A DNA stretch of 64,000 bases from Amphibacillus jilinensis Y1 (GCF_000306965.1 NZ_JH976434.1:196943-260942), one strand, 5' to 3'; shown: positions 9,250-18,267, counted from the first letter of the stretch. The notes: a model not told the origin generated them from the letters alone. Numbers and translations: made by a program.

Positions 9250-9400
9250 CCAACAACTAAAAGTTTGTTCCATTGATATAGATAATATTTCTGCTTCTTC
9301 AAGTTTAATCGTTGGTGACAGTCAACAAATTAAATTATACGGCTATTTTGATACCCCACCAGACTCCTATGTTGTCTTAACTGGTGAGGAGGAAGCATGA
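9236..9400 (+). CDS. gerPD: Spore germination protein GerPD
   Basis: Small coat-associated protein (about 54 residues) with the GerPD pattern LKVCSIDIDNISASSSLIVGD and YFDTPP near the end. It overlaps the end of gerPC. Three ATGs are possible (9224, 9227, 9236) after AAGGGGG. I chose 9236 because MEVHNQQLKV aligns best with the usual N-terminus; spacing would also allow 9227. Confidence 0.78.
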   Translation: MEVHNQQLKVCSIDIDNISASSSLIVGDSQQIKLYGYFDTPPDSYVVLTGEEEA

Positions 9401-9756
9401 TTGTTCGCACAGCCACTATTAACTCTATCCGCATTATTGCGATCGCATCCTCGGCAATCTTAAACGTTGGTGATTGTAAAGTAAGCCAACCTTATTCTCG
9501 CGAGATTGCTGTTCAAAAAATAGCAGGTATCACCGGAGAGGAAGCTGAACAATATGATGATTACAAGATTTTTGCACGAAAAAATCCTAGATTTGTTAAT
9601 CTTCCTGATCAACCAATTAGAATTATAAATGATAGGGCAGATATTACTGTCGACACTATCAATATTTTGGGTGTAAATTCAAGCTCACATGTTCAAATCG
9701 GTCAGTGTGATCACATGCAAGCCGAAACACGAATTAAGCATATTCGTTATGTGTAA
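9397..9756 (+). CDS. gerPE: Spore germination protein GerPE
   Basis: 119-residue protein containing two related beta modules: residues 5-30 (ATINSIRIIAIASSAILNVGD) and residues 88-110 (ITVDTINILGVNSSSHVQIG). The ATG overlaps the gerPD stop (ATGA) and follows GAGGAGG. Fifth gene of the operon. Confidence 0.84.
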   Translation: MIVRTATINSIRIIAIASSAILNVGDCKVSQPYSREIAVQKIAGITGEEAEQYDDYKIFARKNPRFVNLPDQPIRIINDRADITVDTINILGVNSSSHVQIGQCDHMQAETRIKHIRYV

Positions 9757-9780
9757 CTATTTAAAAAGGATGTCGATATT

Positions 9781-9999
9781 ATGCCAGCAATTGTTGGTCC
9801 AATTCAAATTATTGAAGTAGGTGGTGGCGTGATTAATTTTGGTGATAGCTTCTATTTATCGCCAAAAAGCGCTGGGAAAACTGCAGCAGGGGCTGGAGCA
9901 TTTAATACAGGAAGTTTGATCAACACTAATAATGGGGTTAACGCAACAACGACATACGACCCAGATCTTGCTGATCAAGTGATTGGTAGCAACGCATAA
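9781..9999 (+). CDS. gerPF: Spore germination protein GerPF
   Basis: 72-residue paralogue of GerPA with MPAIVGPIQI, GGGVINFGDSFYLSPKS and the terminal DPDLADQVIGSNA, the pattern of GerPF. Last gene of the operon; AAGGATG precedes the ATG. Repeat copy 3 and a bidirectional terminator follow. Confidence 0.86.
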   Translation: MPAIVGPIQIIEVGGGVINFGDSFYLSPKSAGKTAAGAGAFNTGSLINTNNGVNATTTYDPDLADQVIGSNA

Positions 10000-10020
10000 T
10001 TGCTTTTATTGAAAAGTATC

Positions 10021-10150
10021 CATTTATCATGAATAACCGTCGGTAAAACACCTGCCACAAATTAGAGAATAGCATTCAATCGATTAAGGTGGGCATTTTG
10101 TTCTTCTCCCACTGGTGGGGAAAGAACAAAATGCCCACTGATTGAAGGGT
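10021..10150 (+). repeat. Dispersed intergenic repeat, copy 3
   Basis: Same orientation as copy 1. It starts TTTATCATGAATAACCGTCG and carries the most complete hairpin of the family: a 17-bp perfect arm, GTGGGCATTTTGTTCTT at 10089-10105 against AAGAACAAAATGCCCAC, around a loop that is itself partly palindromic. It lies between the convergent gerPF and endopeptidase genes. Confidence 0.7.
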
Positions 10151-10167
10151 GGTTTCATGAGCCACTA

Positions 10168-10209
10168 TAAAAAAGGCTTTGGATGCTAAATAGCATCCAA
10201 AGCCTTTTT
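10168..10209. terminator. Bidirectional terminator between gerP and the cwlO-like gene
   Basis: AAAAAGGCTTTGGATGC pairs with GCATCCAAAGCCTTTTT around a six-base loop. A-run and T-run flanks make it usable by both convergent operons. Confidence 0.88.
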
Positions 10210-10213
10210 AAAA

Positions 10214-11431
10214 TTAGTTCATCACACGACGTACATGACCACTAAAGTTTCTTGCCCAATAACCACTTGACATATTAGCTTCCGCTACACCCGTTGACGA
10301 TTGTGCACCAATAAATTTACCACCGCCGAGATAAATACCCACATGACCATTTCTTCCATTAGTATCAAAGAAGACGAGGTCTCCTGGTTGCATATTACTT
10401 GGCGATACTTTGTCTCCAACACTTGCCATCCCACCGGTATATGCAGGCAAGTTCACACCTTGTTGGCGGAATGCCCATGCGACAAATGCCGAACAATCAA
10501 AGATTCCTGCTTCAATATCTGCTTGCGTACGTCCACGCCCTAATTTATAAGTCGAGTTACCAAGGTAGGTACGAGCCGATGCAATCACGCTGTTTACACT
10601 GCCACTTCCAGCACTTACTGTTGGCACATTATTTGAACCACTACTACTCATTTGAACAATTTCAGATTGCTGACTTTCTTGACGTCTAGCAGCTTCGGCG
10701 CGTGCATTTTGTAACATTTGTTCAAGTTCGCTGTCTTCGATCTCTAATTCTTCAACAATTGTTTGCGCTTCTGTTTTTCTTTCTTCTAAGTGCTCCATGT
10801 TAGCTTCATGTATTTCTTTTTGCTCAATAATAAGTGCTTGCATTCTCTCTAGTTCATCTTGTGTCTCTTCAAGATCTGCTAGCTTATCTTCAACTTGCAT
10901 TTTTTGGGCTTCAACCGTTTCTTGATCTTCTTCCAGTTGCTCTAACAAGCTTTGATCTGCTTGACTGATTCGAGTGACCATCGCCACGCGATCAATGAAA
11001 TCCGTGAAGTTTTGCGCACCGAATACGACATCTAAATAACTACTTGCTCCACCATTTTTTTGAAGAGCGGCAGCACGATCTTTTAGGATGTTATAGCGAC
11101 GTTCCATATCTTCTTCGAGCTCAGCAATTTCATCTTCTAATTCAGCAATCTCAGCTTCTGTCTCTTCTACTTTAGCTTCTGTCTTTTCAATGTCCTCTTC
11201 ATTTGCTTCAATATCTTCATTTACACGATCAATCTCTGCTTCTAATTCAGCCAATTCTGCTTGAATGTCTTCTAATTCCGTGCGTTTTTCTGACAGTTCA
11301 TCTTGCAGTGCTGAACGTTCTGCTTGAATTTCACTTTCTGTCTGGGCATTTACAACTTGATTGATAGATGGAGCTGTTACCGTTAGTCCGACTGTTAACG
11401 CTAAAGTTACTACGACCTTTTTACCATTCAC
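10214..11431 (-). CDS. Secreted NlpC/P60 peptidoglycan endopeptidase, CwlO-like
   Basis: 405-residue exported cell-wall hydrolase. Residues 1-29 are a signal peptide ending near VNAQT. Residues 30-260 are a long coiled coil (heptads of E, L and K). The last 120 or so residues are an NlpC/P60 domain with catalytic Cys in IFDCSAFVAWAF and His in RNGHVGIYLGGGKF. This layout is that of B. subtilis CwlO, a D,L-endopeptidase that cuts peptide stems during elongation and is controlled by FtsEX through the coiled coil. The start codon is GTG (11431). A lone gene with its own terminator. Confidence 0.85.
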   Translation of the reverse strand: MNGKKVVVTLALTVGLTVTAPSINQVVNAQTESEIQAERSALQDELSEKRTELEDIQAELAELEAEIDRVNEDIEANEEDIEKTEAKVEETEAEIAELEDEIAELEEDMERRYNILKDRAAALQKNGGASSYLDVVFGAQNFTDFIDRVAMVTRISQADQSLLEQLEEDQETVEAQKMQVEDKLADLEETQDELERMQALIIEQKEIHEANMEHLEERKTEAQTIVEELEIEDSELEQMLQNARAEAARRQESQQSEIVQMSSSGSNNVPTVSAGSGSVNSVIASARTYLGNSTYKLGRGRTQADIEAGIFDCSAFVAWAFRQQGVNLPAYTGGMASVGDKVSPSNMQPGDLVFFDTNGRNGHVGIYLGGGKFIGAQSSTGVAEANMSSGYWARNFSGHVRRVMN

Positions 11432-11623
11432 GTCTATCCACTCTCACTTTCCTATGTATAAGTTATCGTCTATATATTTATGAATCTATTCTATTTTATA
11501 TTAATCATTACTAGCTTTTTCACCAGCAATGCTAGTATAACATCTGTTAATGTCAGTGAGATGATAGAAATGTTACAGTTATATTTCATTTTTGAAAATA
11601 AACCTTCTTTTTCATAACAATAT

Positions 11624-11654
11624 AAAAACGAGAATTGCTAATATTCTCGTTTTT
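11624..11654. terminator. Terminator after aroD
   Basis: AAAAACGAGAAT pairs with ATTCTCGTTTTT. It abuts the aroD stop and has a U-run in the aroD direction. Confidence 0.85.
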
Positions 11655-12397
11655 CATCGATTGTTATGAATAAGATCAAGGATATATTTAACTTGATTAT
11701 AGTCGATTTGACCTGGAGCTGAAGGTCTATCAAATGTTGCGAAAGTTAATGCTGAACCAAAGATTTCACCGGTTAAACGGCTAATTAAACCCAAGCTCCC
11801 CATTGCCATCGTTACAATCGGGATTTGACTGACTTGTTTCATTTGATCTGTTATCACTAATAAATCTAATAAATCATTTGTATCTTGTGGCATAACAGCC
11901 AGCTTTGCGATTGAGCCGCCGATAAGTTCTGCTTCTTTTAATCGATTGATCATTTCCTCTTTAGCTGGTGTTTTATTAAAATCATGGTTTGATATAATCG
12001 TATGTACTTGATTTTGTTTAGCTAATGCAATTAAATCATCTCGAATCGATTCCACAAACAACAATTCAATATCAATAAAGTCAACCACTCTAGATTCAAT
12101 CGCTTGTTTGTTTAATATGTAGTAAGTATCTGAACTAACATTACGTTCTCCACCTTCTTGTTGCGTTCGAAAAGTGAAGATTAGAGGGATATTTTCTAGA
12201 TGATCACGAATGATTTGTAAAGGTAGCTCTATTTGATTGTCTTGATAAAAATCCGCACGCCACTCTACCAAATCAGGCTGATGGTGATGAAGTTCCGTTG
12301 CTTGAGCTGTTATCTCTTCAATTGTTTTTCCCGTAATCGGCACACACACTTTAGGTTGTCCCGACCCAATTTGAACGTTTCTTACGTTTAGCATCAT
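11654..12397 (-). CDS. aroD: 3-dehydroquinate dehydratase, type I
   Basis: 247-residue class I dehydroquinase of the shikimate pathway: 3-dehydroquinate to 3-dehydroshikimate through a Schiff base. It shows LVEWRADFY (substrate-binding EWR), the catalytic His in IISNHDFNKTP and the Schiff-base Lys in IAKLAVMPQ. Standard length. GAGGT precedes the ATG. Monocistronic, with its own terminator and no other aro gene beside it. Confidence 0.93.
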   Translation of the reverse strand: MMLNVRNVQIGSGQPKVCVPITGKTIEEITAQATELHHHQPDLVEWRADFYQDNQIELPLQIIRDHLENIPLIFTFRTQQEGGERNVSSDTYYILNKQAIESRVVDFIDIELLFVESIRDDLIALAKQNQVHTIISNHDFNKTPAKEEMINRLKEAELIGGSIAKLAVMPQDTNDLLDLLVITDQMKQVSQIPIVTMAMGSLGLISRLTGEIFGSALTFATFDRPSAPGQIDYNQVKYILDLIHNNR

Positions 12398-12499
12398 AAG
12401 TTAACCTCACTTTTTGTCAATGATGGTATTATAGCATGTTTGCAAAGATTATGTTAATCATACAATAGGAAAAAGGCGTGCCCAGTGTGCCCCGTCCTC

Positions 12500-12642
12500 C
12501 CTTATCGTTAATGACATATAATTGTTCTCAAACTACCACTTCAAAGGTAAATCTATTTAGGTGGCGCTAACGGACGCTAATTACTTGATTCACGTAACAA
12601 CAAATCAGTGGGAAAGTACAAAACCACCCACTGATTGAACGT
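12500..12642 (+). repeat. Dispersed intergenic repeat, copy 4
   Basis: Contains AATCTATTTAGG, GCTAACGGACGCTAAT and the hairpin CAGTGGGAAAGTACAAAACCACCCACTG, each of which aligns with the reverse complement of copy 6. It lies just downstream of scrB. The first 80 bases are more diverged than in other copies. Confidence 0.55.
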
Positions 12643-12647
12643 TCGTT

Positions 12648-14102
12648 TTATGTTTGATTGAGTTTCCATTTTTCTACAGATACCGAAGCATCACCAACAA
12701 AACGAATTTGATCTTGGTTCTGTTTTGGATATAGCCTCGTTGTAAACACATGGGTGCCATCATTAATAAATACTTCTAATGATGAATGATCAGAAAAAAT
12801 ATGCAATTGCTCTAGTGAAGCCAACGCTAATGACCTACTATCTCGACCATAGCCAGACGCACCGAGTGATAATGTCAATAATTGATCTTTTTTATTATAG
12901 TTAATGATCGTATCTTGGCGTAAATGTAATGATAGAGAGTCGCCGATTTCTTCAATAGTAACGATCATTTCATAGACTTCTCCACGTAATTGATCATCTT
13001 GATGATCACCAGAAATCGTAAAATGCGAATGAAATCGATCTGCTCGAATCGTTTCGTACTCAGGAAGCGGACGCTGATAAAGTTGACCATTTTCGACGGT
13101 TAACTGTCGCGGTAAGGTCATCGCATGTTGCCAGCCTCGTTCAATTGTTGGATTACAATAACTAGGTTCAATATCGGGCAAACCCATCCATCCCCATAAA
13201 ATTCGGCGTCCTTTTTCATCTTCAAACGTTTGTGGTGCATAAAAGTCAAAACCATGATCCAATTCAATAAATGGTGATGTCGGGGTAAATCCAACTTGCT
13301 TCCAATTTGTTTTACCAAGATAATAGCCTGATTGATATACATTGCAATATTGATAACCCTGTGCCTGAAGTCCTTGTGGAGACATAAGTAACAAATCGTG
13401 ACCATCTAATTCAAAAAAGTCCGGGCATTCCCACATGTAGCCCATTTTGTCAACTTCACCTAATAACATACCGTGATATGACCAGTTATACAGATCGTCA
13501 GAGTGATATACTAAAATTGCCCCTTGATCGTCCGTCGTCCTGCCACCTAATACCATATAATAGTGGTTATCTTTCTCAACAATCTTAGGATCTCTAATAT
13601 GCTTAGTAAAGCCTTCAGGATAATCATTTGCGTGAATAATAACTTCTCTATAGTCAAAGTGAAAACCATCTTTGCTAACAGCATGTACGGTGTTTTGCTC
13701 TCTTCCTTGATGAATATAATCATAATCCCCTTCATATTTTACATTACCTGTATAATAAAAATGAATTTGATCATCTTTTACAAATGCACTACCTGAATAA
13801 ACACCATGCAAATCAAATGATTGATCAGGGTAAATGGCAATCTCCTCTTCATTAAAGTGAACGAAGTCTTTTGATGTTTTGTGCCCCCAATACTTCAATC
13901 CCCCTTCAGGATCAAGCGGTGAATATTGGTAATATAAATGGTAGAGTCCATTGTATTGACAAACACCATTGGGGTCATTCATCCAGCCGGTTGGAGGCAT
14001 TTGATGAAAGGCTAATCGCCATGGATCAGCTAACACTTTCTCTCTTAATTTGGGTTGTTTTGCTGCTATGCCAGCTCGTAGATCATGCGTTAATAAGTTC
14101 AT
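12648..14102 (-). CDS. scrB: Sucrose-6-phosphate hydrolase (GH32)
   Basis: 484-residue cytosolic glycosidase that splits the sucrose-6-phosphate made by the PTS into glucose-6-phosphate and fructose. GH32 motifs: WMNDPNG with the nucleophile Asp, IRDPKIV, and WECPDFF with the acid/base Glu. A C-terminal beta-sandwich follows from about residue 345. It has GGAGAGG before the ATG. It is the last gene of the scrR-scrA-scrK-scrB series, but 440 bp including repeat copy 5 separate it from scrK, so it probably also has its own promoter. Confidence 0.92.
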   Translation of the reverse strand: MNLLTHDLRAGIAAKQPKLREKVLADPWRLAFHQMPPTGWMNDPNGVCQYNGLYHLYYQYSPLDPEGGLKYWGHKTSKDFVHFNEEEIAIYPDQSFDLHGVYSGSAFVKDDQIHFYYTGNVKYEGDYDYIHQGREQNTVHAVSKDGFHFDYREVIIHANDYPEGFTKHIRDPKIVEKDNHYYMVLGGRTTDDQGAILVYHSDDLYNWSYHGMLLGEVDKMGYMWECPDFFELDGHDLLLMSPQGLQAQGYQYCNVYQSGYYLGKTNWKQVGFTPTSPFIELDHGFDFYAPQTFEDEKGRRILWGWMGLPDIEPSYCNPTIERGWQHAMTLPRQLTVENGQLYQRPLPEYETIRADRFHSHFTISGDHQDDQLRGEVYEMIVTIEEIGDSLSLHLRQDTIINYNKKDQLLTLSLGASGYGRDSRSLALASLEQLHIFSDHSSLEVFINDGTHVFTTRLYPKQNQDQIRFVGDASVSVEKWKLNQT

Positions 14103-14339
14103 ATTACCTCTCCTTGGTGATCACGTCTTTTTCAAATTAGATCATTATATTTCCCTCTGCTATTATATTTAAAAAACGTACATTCTTGATTTTAACGAAT
14201 AATTAGCTTCTCTTATACTTAAGTGCTTTTAAATTTTTACTACGGTACTGCTGCAATGTTAAATTTTTCATGTTTGATAGTCAGGTTTTTAGATCTGAGC
14301 CATTTACGCCTAATCTTTAAAGAGAAAAAACAAACCCTC

Positions 14340-14560
14340 AATTCAGTGAGCGGAGGGCTATAGGATGTAGGTCATGCAGACGTTGCCACAGGACGTGGCG
14401 GTCTTAGTCTGTAATCCTTCTAAAGACGTGACGGTCTTAGTCTACGATCTTACACACCCATTGATTAGTCGTTGAGTGAATCAGAACATTAAGTCTCCTA
14501 TCTAAGCAGATGAGTACTGATTTCTATTTTGCGGCAGGCGTTTTACGGGCGGTTATTTGT
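14340..14560 (-). repeat. Dispersed intergenic repeat, copy 5
   Basis: Same orientation as copies 2 and 6. CAGTGAGCG and CCCATTGATTAGTCGTTGAGTGAAT flank an enlarged 100-bp middle that holds two imperfect direct copies of a GACGTG(G/A)CGGTCTTAGTCT unit (14391 and 14425). The distal end, TTTTACGGGCGGTTATTTGTGATAAA, runs into the scrK stop region, so the repeat supplies the last codons of scrK. Bases 14103-14339 show no gene; an AT-rich stretch with TATAAT-like elements could hold a scrB promoter. Confidence 0.6.
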
Positions 14561-15529
14561 GATAAATGCTTCCACTTCTTCTAATGGAGGTAGAGCATCA
14601 ACAGCCCCATTCTTTAATGTTGTTAAAGCAGCATAACCATTACTAAAACTTAACATTTCAAGTATTTTATTGCTTGAGACTTCTGGCAATTGTTGAAGCG
14701 AGATTCGATGCTTTTGCATTTGATAAATAAATGAACCAATAAAAGCATCGCCAGCACCTGTTGTATCGATGGCTTCTACTTGAAAGCCGTGATGTTCAAC
14801 GTGATGTCCAAACTTTGATTTTAAAAGGGCTCCCTTAGGACCACGAGTATAAATAACCCAGGCCACGTTACCTCTAAATAAACTTTCAAGTGCTTCCTCT
14901 TCATCTTCTATTCCCGTAATAAAAGTTAATTCTTCATCGGAAATTTTCAACAGATGAGCATACGGAATAAATTCATCAATCGCTTGTTTACAAGCCTCAG
15001 CTGACTCCCATAACGGTAAGCGTACATTTGGGTCAAAACTAATCAATGTATTGCTTCTCACCGCTTGGTCTAACAAGGTTCGATGCGCTTCTTTTATAGG
15101 GGCATCGATTAAATCAACAGAGCAAAAATGGACAATATCGTCTTTATTAGTCATTATATCTTTAACTTCTTCTATTGATAACAGCATATCAGCGCTAGGT
15201 TTTCGGTAAAATGAAAAATCTCGTTGCCCATCTTTTTTTAAAGAAACAAAGGCTAAACCTGTATTAGCTTCTTTAGTCCTTCGCACCCAAGTCGTTCCAA
15301 CTTGAGACTGTTCAAGCTGCTCAACAATATGGTCGCCAAAAGCATCTTCACCTAGTTTAGAGACAAATTGGCTCTTCCCTCCTAGTTTTGCTACTGCTAC
15401 CGCAACATTTGCTGGCGCGCCTCCCATGACACGTTTAAATTGCTGGACGTCCTTAAGGTCCAAATCTGTTTGATTTGGAACAAAATCAATTAACGCTTCA
15501 CCAATAGCATATAATTGCCCCGTCATCAT
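14543..15529 (-). CDS. scrK: Fructokinase (PfkB/ribokinase family)
   Basis: About 328 residues. Phosphorylates the fructose released by ScrB to fructose-6-phosphate. PfkB signatures: GGAPANVAVAVAKLGG near the N-terminus and the C-terminal DTTGAGDAFIGSF with catalytic Asp. I start at ATG 15529, 5 bases after GGAAG; a GTG two codons upstream lies inside the ribosome site. It is 76 bp downstream of scrA and in the same direction. The last codons (ITNNRP) are encoded within repeat copy 5. Confidence 0.9.
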   Translation of the reverse strand: MMTGQLYAIGEALIDFVPNQTDLDLKDVQQFKRVMGGAPANVAVAVAKLGGKSQFVSKLGEDAFGDHIVEQLEQSQVGTTWVRRTKEANTGLAFVSLKKDGQRDFSFYRKPSADMLLSIEEVKDIMTNKDDIVHFCSVDLIDAPIKEAHRTLLDQAVRSNTLISFDPNVRLPLWESAEACKQAIDEFIPYAHLLKISDEELTFITGIEDEEEALESLFRGNVAWVIYTRGPKGALLKSKFGHHVEHHGFQVEAIDTTGAGDAFIGSFIYQMQKHRISLQQLPEVSSNKILEMLSFSNGYAALTTLKNGAVDALPPLEEVEAFITNNRP

Positions 15530-15552
15530 GCTCACTTCCTTACCATTTGATT

Positions 15553-15582
15553 AAGGGTGAAGGGGCTATGCCCATCACCCTT
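15553..15582. terminator. Hairpin between scrA and scrK
   Basis: AAGGGTGA pairs with TCACCCTT, with an inner GGG/CCC. The T-run is on the plus strand, not in the operon's direction. It may therefore be an mRNA-stabilising or partial attenuating hairpin rather than a full stop. Confidence 0.45.
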
Positions 15583-15605
15583 TTATTTTAACAAAAATGA
15601 TTCAA

Positions 15606-16982
15606 TTAATTAATTTCGTTTTTTATACTCTTACTTTGCACTCTAACAAGTAAGAAACTAACAGCAAAAGATACCGCTATGACTAAAAGATATTGCAAGA
15701 GCGCGGTAAAACTGTTTGTGTAAAGTAACAAACCAGGGATAAACGTTATCCCCATTCCAGTGGCGGTTAACCCCAATATATAAGTCAACAAACCACCTAC
15801 TGCACCACCGATCATCCCAGATAGAAATATTTTAAAATGACGCAAACTTACACCGAACAACAGTGGTTCTGTAATACCAAATAAAGTTGATGCTGTAGAA
15901 GAAAGCGCATTTACACGTTTAACTTGATTTTTCATTAATAATGCAGCTGCTACAGCAGCACCAAACTGGCCGGCCATACTTGCCGTTGTAAGTGTTTGAA
16001 TAATGTTTGTTCCACCATCATTTAATAAGCTGATCTCAATAATACCAAGTGAATGGTGTAAACCTGTAATCGTTAATGGTTGTTGTAATGCCGCAAAAAC
16101 AATATAACCTATACCTAAAGGCGCTTCTAATATAGATACAATAAAATTGATGACGCCTGATTCAGCCATTTGTAGCACTGGCCCTAACACTAATAGCATA
16201 GTAGCAATCGTTATCGTTATCGTTAAGAAGGGTGTCACAACAAGGTCCATTAACTGGGGTACAACTTTACGTAACCCTTTTTCTAATTTAGAAATCAGAT
16301 AACCTGCAACGATTGCTGGAATAATTGACCCTTGATAGCCAACAATATCAAGCCCTAAAAGACTTAACGGTTCTGCATTCCCTTCAGCGACAGCCCATGC
16401 ATTAGGTAACTGTGGGGCTACCATCATTAAACCAACAACAATCCCAATGATTGGATTCCCTCCAAATTTCCGTGTAGCACTGTAAGCAATTAATACAGGT
16501 AAGAATGCAAAAGCTGTATCTGTTAACATCTCAAAAATAGCGAACCACGTATCATTAAATTCCATGCCTAACTCAACAAGTAAACCACGAACCCCCATTA
16601 GTAAACCTGTTGTTACAAGAGCTGGAATTAATGGTACTAAAATATCAGCTAATGTTCTAACAATCCTTTGAGCTGGGTTTAAATTTTTATAAACGTCACC
16701 CTTGAAATCACCATCATTTTGTCCCTCATCCGAATCGCCCAATACGTCTTTCAAGTCCTGATAAACAGCGTTAACCTTTCCTGTTCCAAAAATAAATTGA
16801 TGTTGACCTGTATTGTAGAAGTATCCCTTCGATTCTGGAATTTCTTCAGTCTCTTCTTTATTTAGCTTACTATCATCCTTCAAAATAATCCGCAAACGTG
16901 TTGCACAGTGCTCGTAGTTCTTAATATTATCTTTTCCACCTACGACTTCAAACAATTTGTCAATTGTATCTTTATGTTTCAT
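15606..16982 (-). CDS. scrA: Sucrose-specific PTS permease, EIIBC
   Basis: 458 residues. An EIIB domain (residues 1-90) has the phospho-Cys in NYEHCATRLRI. An EIIC domain (about 105-450) has some ten membrane segments and the GITEPLLFGV loop. There is no EIIA domain, so phosphate must come from a separate glucose-type EIIA, as usual for ScrA. It imports sucrose as sucrose-6-phosphate for ScrB. It is preceded by a perfect TGAAATCGATTTCA operator about 100 bp upstream. First structural gene of the sucrose operon. Confidence 0.92.
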   Translation of the reverse strand: MKHKDTIDKLFEVVGGKDNIKNYEHCATRLRIILKDDSKLNKEETEEIPESKGYFYNTGQHQFIFGTGKVNAVYQDLKDVLGDSDEGQNDGDFKGDVYKNLNPAQRIVRTLADILVPLIPALVTTGLLMGVRGLLVELGMEFNDTWFAIFEMLTDTAFAFLPVLIAYSATRKFGGNPIIGIVVGLMMVAPQLPNAWAVAEGNAEPLSLLGLDIVGYQGSIIPAIVAGYLISKLEKGLRKVVPQLMDLVVTPFLTITITIATMLLVLGPVLQMAESGVINFIVSILEAPLGIGYIVFAALQQPLTITGLHHSLGIIEISLLNDGGTNIIQTLTTASMAGQFGAAVAAALLMKNQVKRVNALSSTASTLFGITEPLLFGVSLRHFKIFLSGMIGGAVGGLLTYILGLTATGMGITFIPGLLLYTNSFTALLQYLLVIAVSFAVSFLLVRVQSKSIKNEIN

Positions 16983-17083
16983 GATAGCGCCTCCTCAATT
17001 TATATTGTTAAAAATTAATAAGTCCGTTTCTTCTTATTATCTGTATTACCCGCAATATTATTTACTAATCATTTCTTAAAACC

Positions 17084-17097
17084 TGAAATCGATTTCA
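17084..17097. promoter_or_regulatory. Operator upstream of scrA (ScrR and/or CcpA site)
   Basis: Perfect 14-bp palindrome TGAAATCGATTTCA with a CG centre, typical of LacI-family operators. An identical copy lies at the scrR promoter, which points to ScrR. The sequence also meets every fixed position of the CcpA cre consensus TGWAANCGNTNWCA. Confidence 0.75.
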
Positions 17098-17178
17098 TAT
17101 TGTCTAATTGAGAAAAACTGTTCTCTCAAGACTAAGAGAAAGAAATTCGTTTTTCCCCTGATGCTGATTTGTAATCAC

Positions 17179-18195
17179 CTAAAGGCTTTGCAAATCTCTC
17201 ATCGTTTTTAAATTAGCAACGCTTTTTCTAATTTTGACTTCAAAGTCGATAACCACTTTGTCACTATCGACTTGGTTTTGCTTTATCATGTCAAATACAT
17301 GCTCAGCTGCAACCATCCCACTCGTTTTAAAGCCATAGTGGACTGTCGTTAAAGGTGGAGAGAAATATTTCGCTAATTTAACATCACCTAACCCAGCCAC
17401 AGAAACATCGTTAGGAACAGATAATCCATGATCATGTAAGCAATGAATGGCGCCTATCGCAAGGTGATCCGTTACAGCCATAACAGCGGTAGGTTTACCT
17501 CTAGTAAGAAGAGCTTCCATTTGCTTATAACCTGATTCAATCGAGAAATCACCAATGCCAATTAAATCTAAATCGACGCTTAAACCTGCTTCATGTAACC
17601 GATCGATATACGCTTGTTTTCTCACTTGACCAACAGCCACATCTTTAGGGTCAACGCCAATAAAACCGATGTTTTTGTGCCCACAAGCTATAATATGGTC
17701 GATCATTAACTTAGCCGCTCGATAATCATCATGAACAATGCTTGTAAATCCTTCAACTTGTTGCCCTACCATGACAATTGGAATAGCTAAGCTTTGCGCA
17801 AGCTTTTTGTGCTCAGCTGTTACTTCTGTTGCCATCATAATAATGCCATCAACCAGTTTGTTAGAAAGGAATTTCAAATATTTGATTTCTTCTTCAATTT
17901 GCAAATTGGTATTAGCGATAATCAATTGATAATTATGCTGTTTAGCTACCTCAGTTATACCATCAACGACTCGACTGGCTGTTTCTGTACTAATTTTAGG
18001 GACAATTACACCGATCATATGTGATTTTTGATTTTTCAATGACTTGGCTATTTCATTCGGCTGATAACCTACCTCTCGGATAACCTTCTCAACCGCTTGT
18101 CGTTTGTCATGTTTGACATAGCCATTATTATTCATAACCCGCGATACAGTAGCAGGCGACACACCAGCAAGCTTTGCAATATCTTTTATTTTCAT
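17179..18195 (-). CDS. scrR: Sucrose operon repressor, LacI family
   Basis: 338 residues. The N-terminal HTH (IKDIAKLAGVSPATVSRVMN) and hinge (YQPNEIAKSLK) are typical LacI. A periplasmic-binding-like sensor domain follows (MIGVIVPKIS, GIIMMATE, PTAVMAVTDHLAIGA). Its position directly upstream of scrA and the shared palindromes imply that it represses scrA and itself. The inducer is likely a product such as fructose or sucrose-6-phosphate (inference). AGGTG lies 8 bases before the ATG. Confidence 0.88.
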   Translation of the reverse strand: MKIKDIAKLAGVSPATVSRVMNNNGYVKHDKRQAVEKVIREVGYQPNEIAKSLKNQKSHMIGVIVPKISTETASRVVDGITEVAKQHNYQLIIANTNLQIEEEIKYLKFLSNKLVDGIIMMATEVTAEHKKLAQSLAIPIVMVGQQVEGFTSIVHDDYRAAKLMIDHIIACGHKNIGFIGVDPKDVAVGQVRKQAYIDRLHEAGLSVDLDLIGIGDFSIESGYKQMEALLTRGKPTAVMAVTDHLAIGAIHCLHDHGLSVPNDVSVAGLGDVKLAKYFSPPLTTVHYGFKTSGMVAAEHVFDMIKQNQVDSDKVVIDFEVKIRKSVANLKTMRDLQSL

Positions 18196-18218
18196 TTGTT
18201 ATTCACCTAATTTGATAC

Positions 18219-18232
18219 TGAAATCGATTTCA
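18219..18232. promoter_or_regulatory. Operator at the scrR promoter
   Basis: Second identical TGAAATCGATTTCA palindrome. It lies just downstream of the scrR -10 element, over the expected transcription start, an ideal place for autorepression. It also matches cre. Confidence 0.78.
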
Positions 18233-18239
18233 CTTACAG

Positions 18240-18267
18240 GTTATCATATCTTTTTTTCTAATGTCAA
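18240..18267 (-). promoter_or_regulatory. SigA promoter of scrR
   Basis: On the minus strand TTGACA (18262-18267) and GATAAC (18240-18245) are separated by 16 bases, followed at once by the palindromic operator. Confidence 0.6.

Noticed and set aside
15553-15582. Full terminator splitting scrA from scrK
   Set aside because: T-run is on the wrong strand for the operon; listed only as a hairpin.
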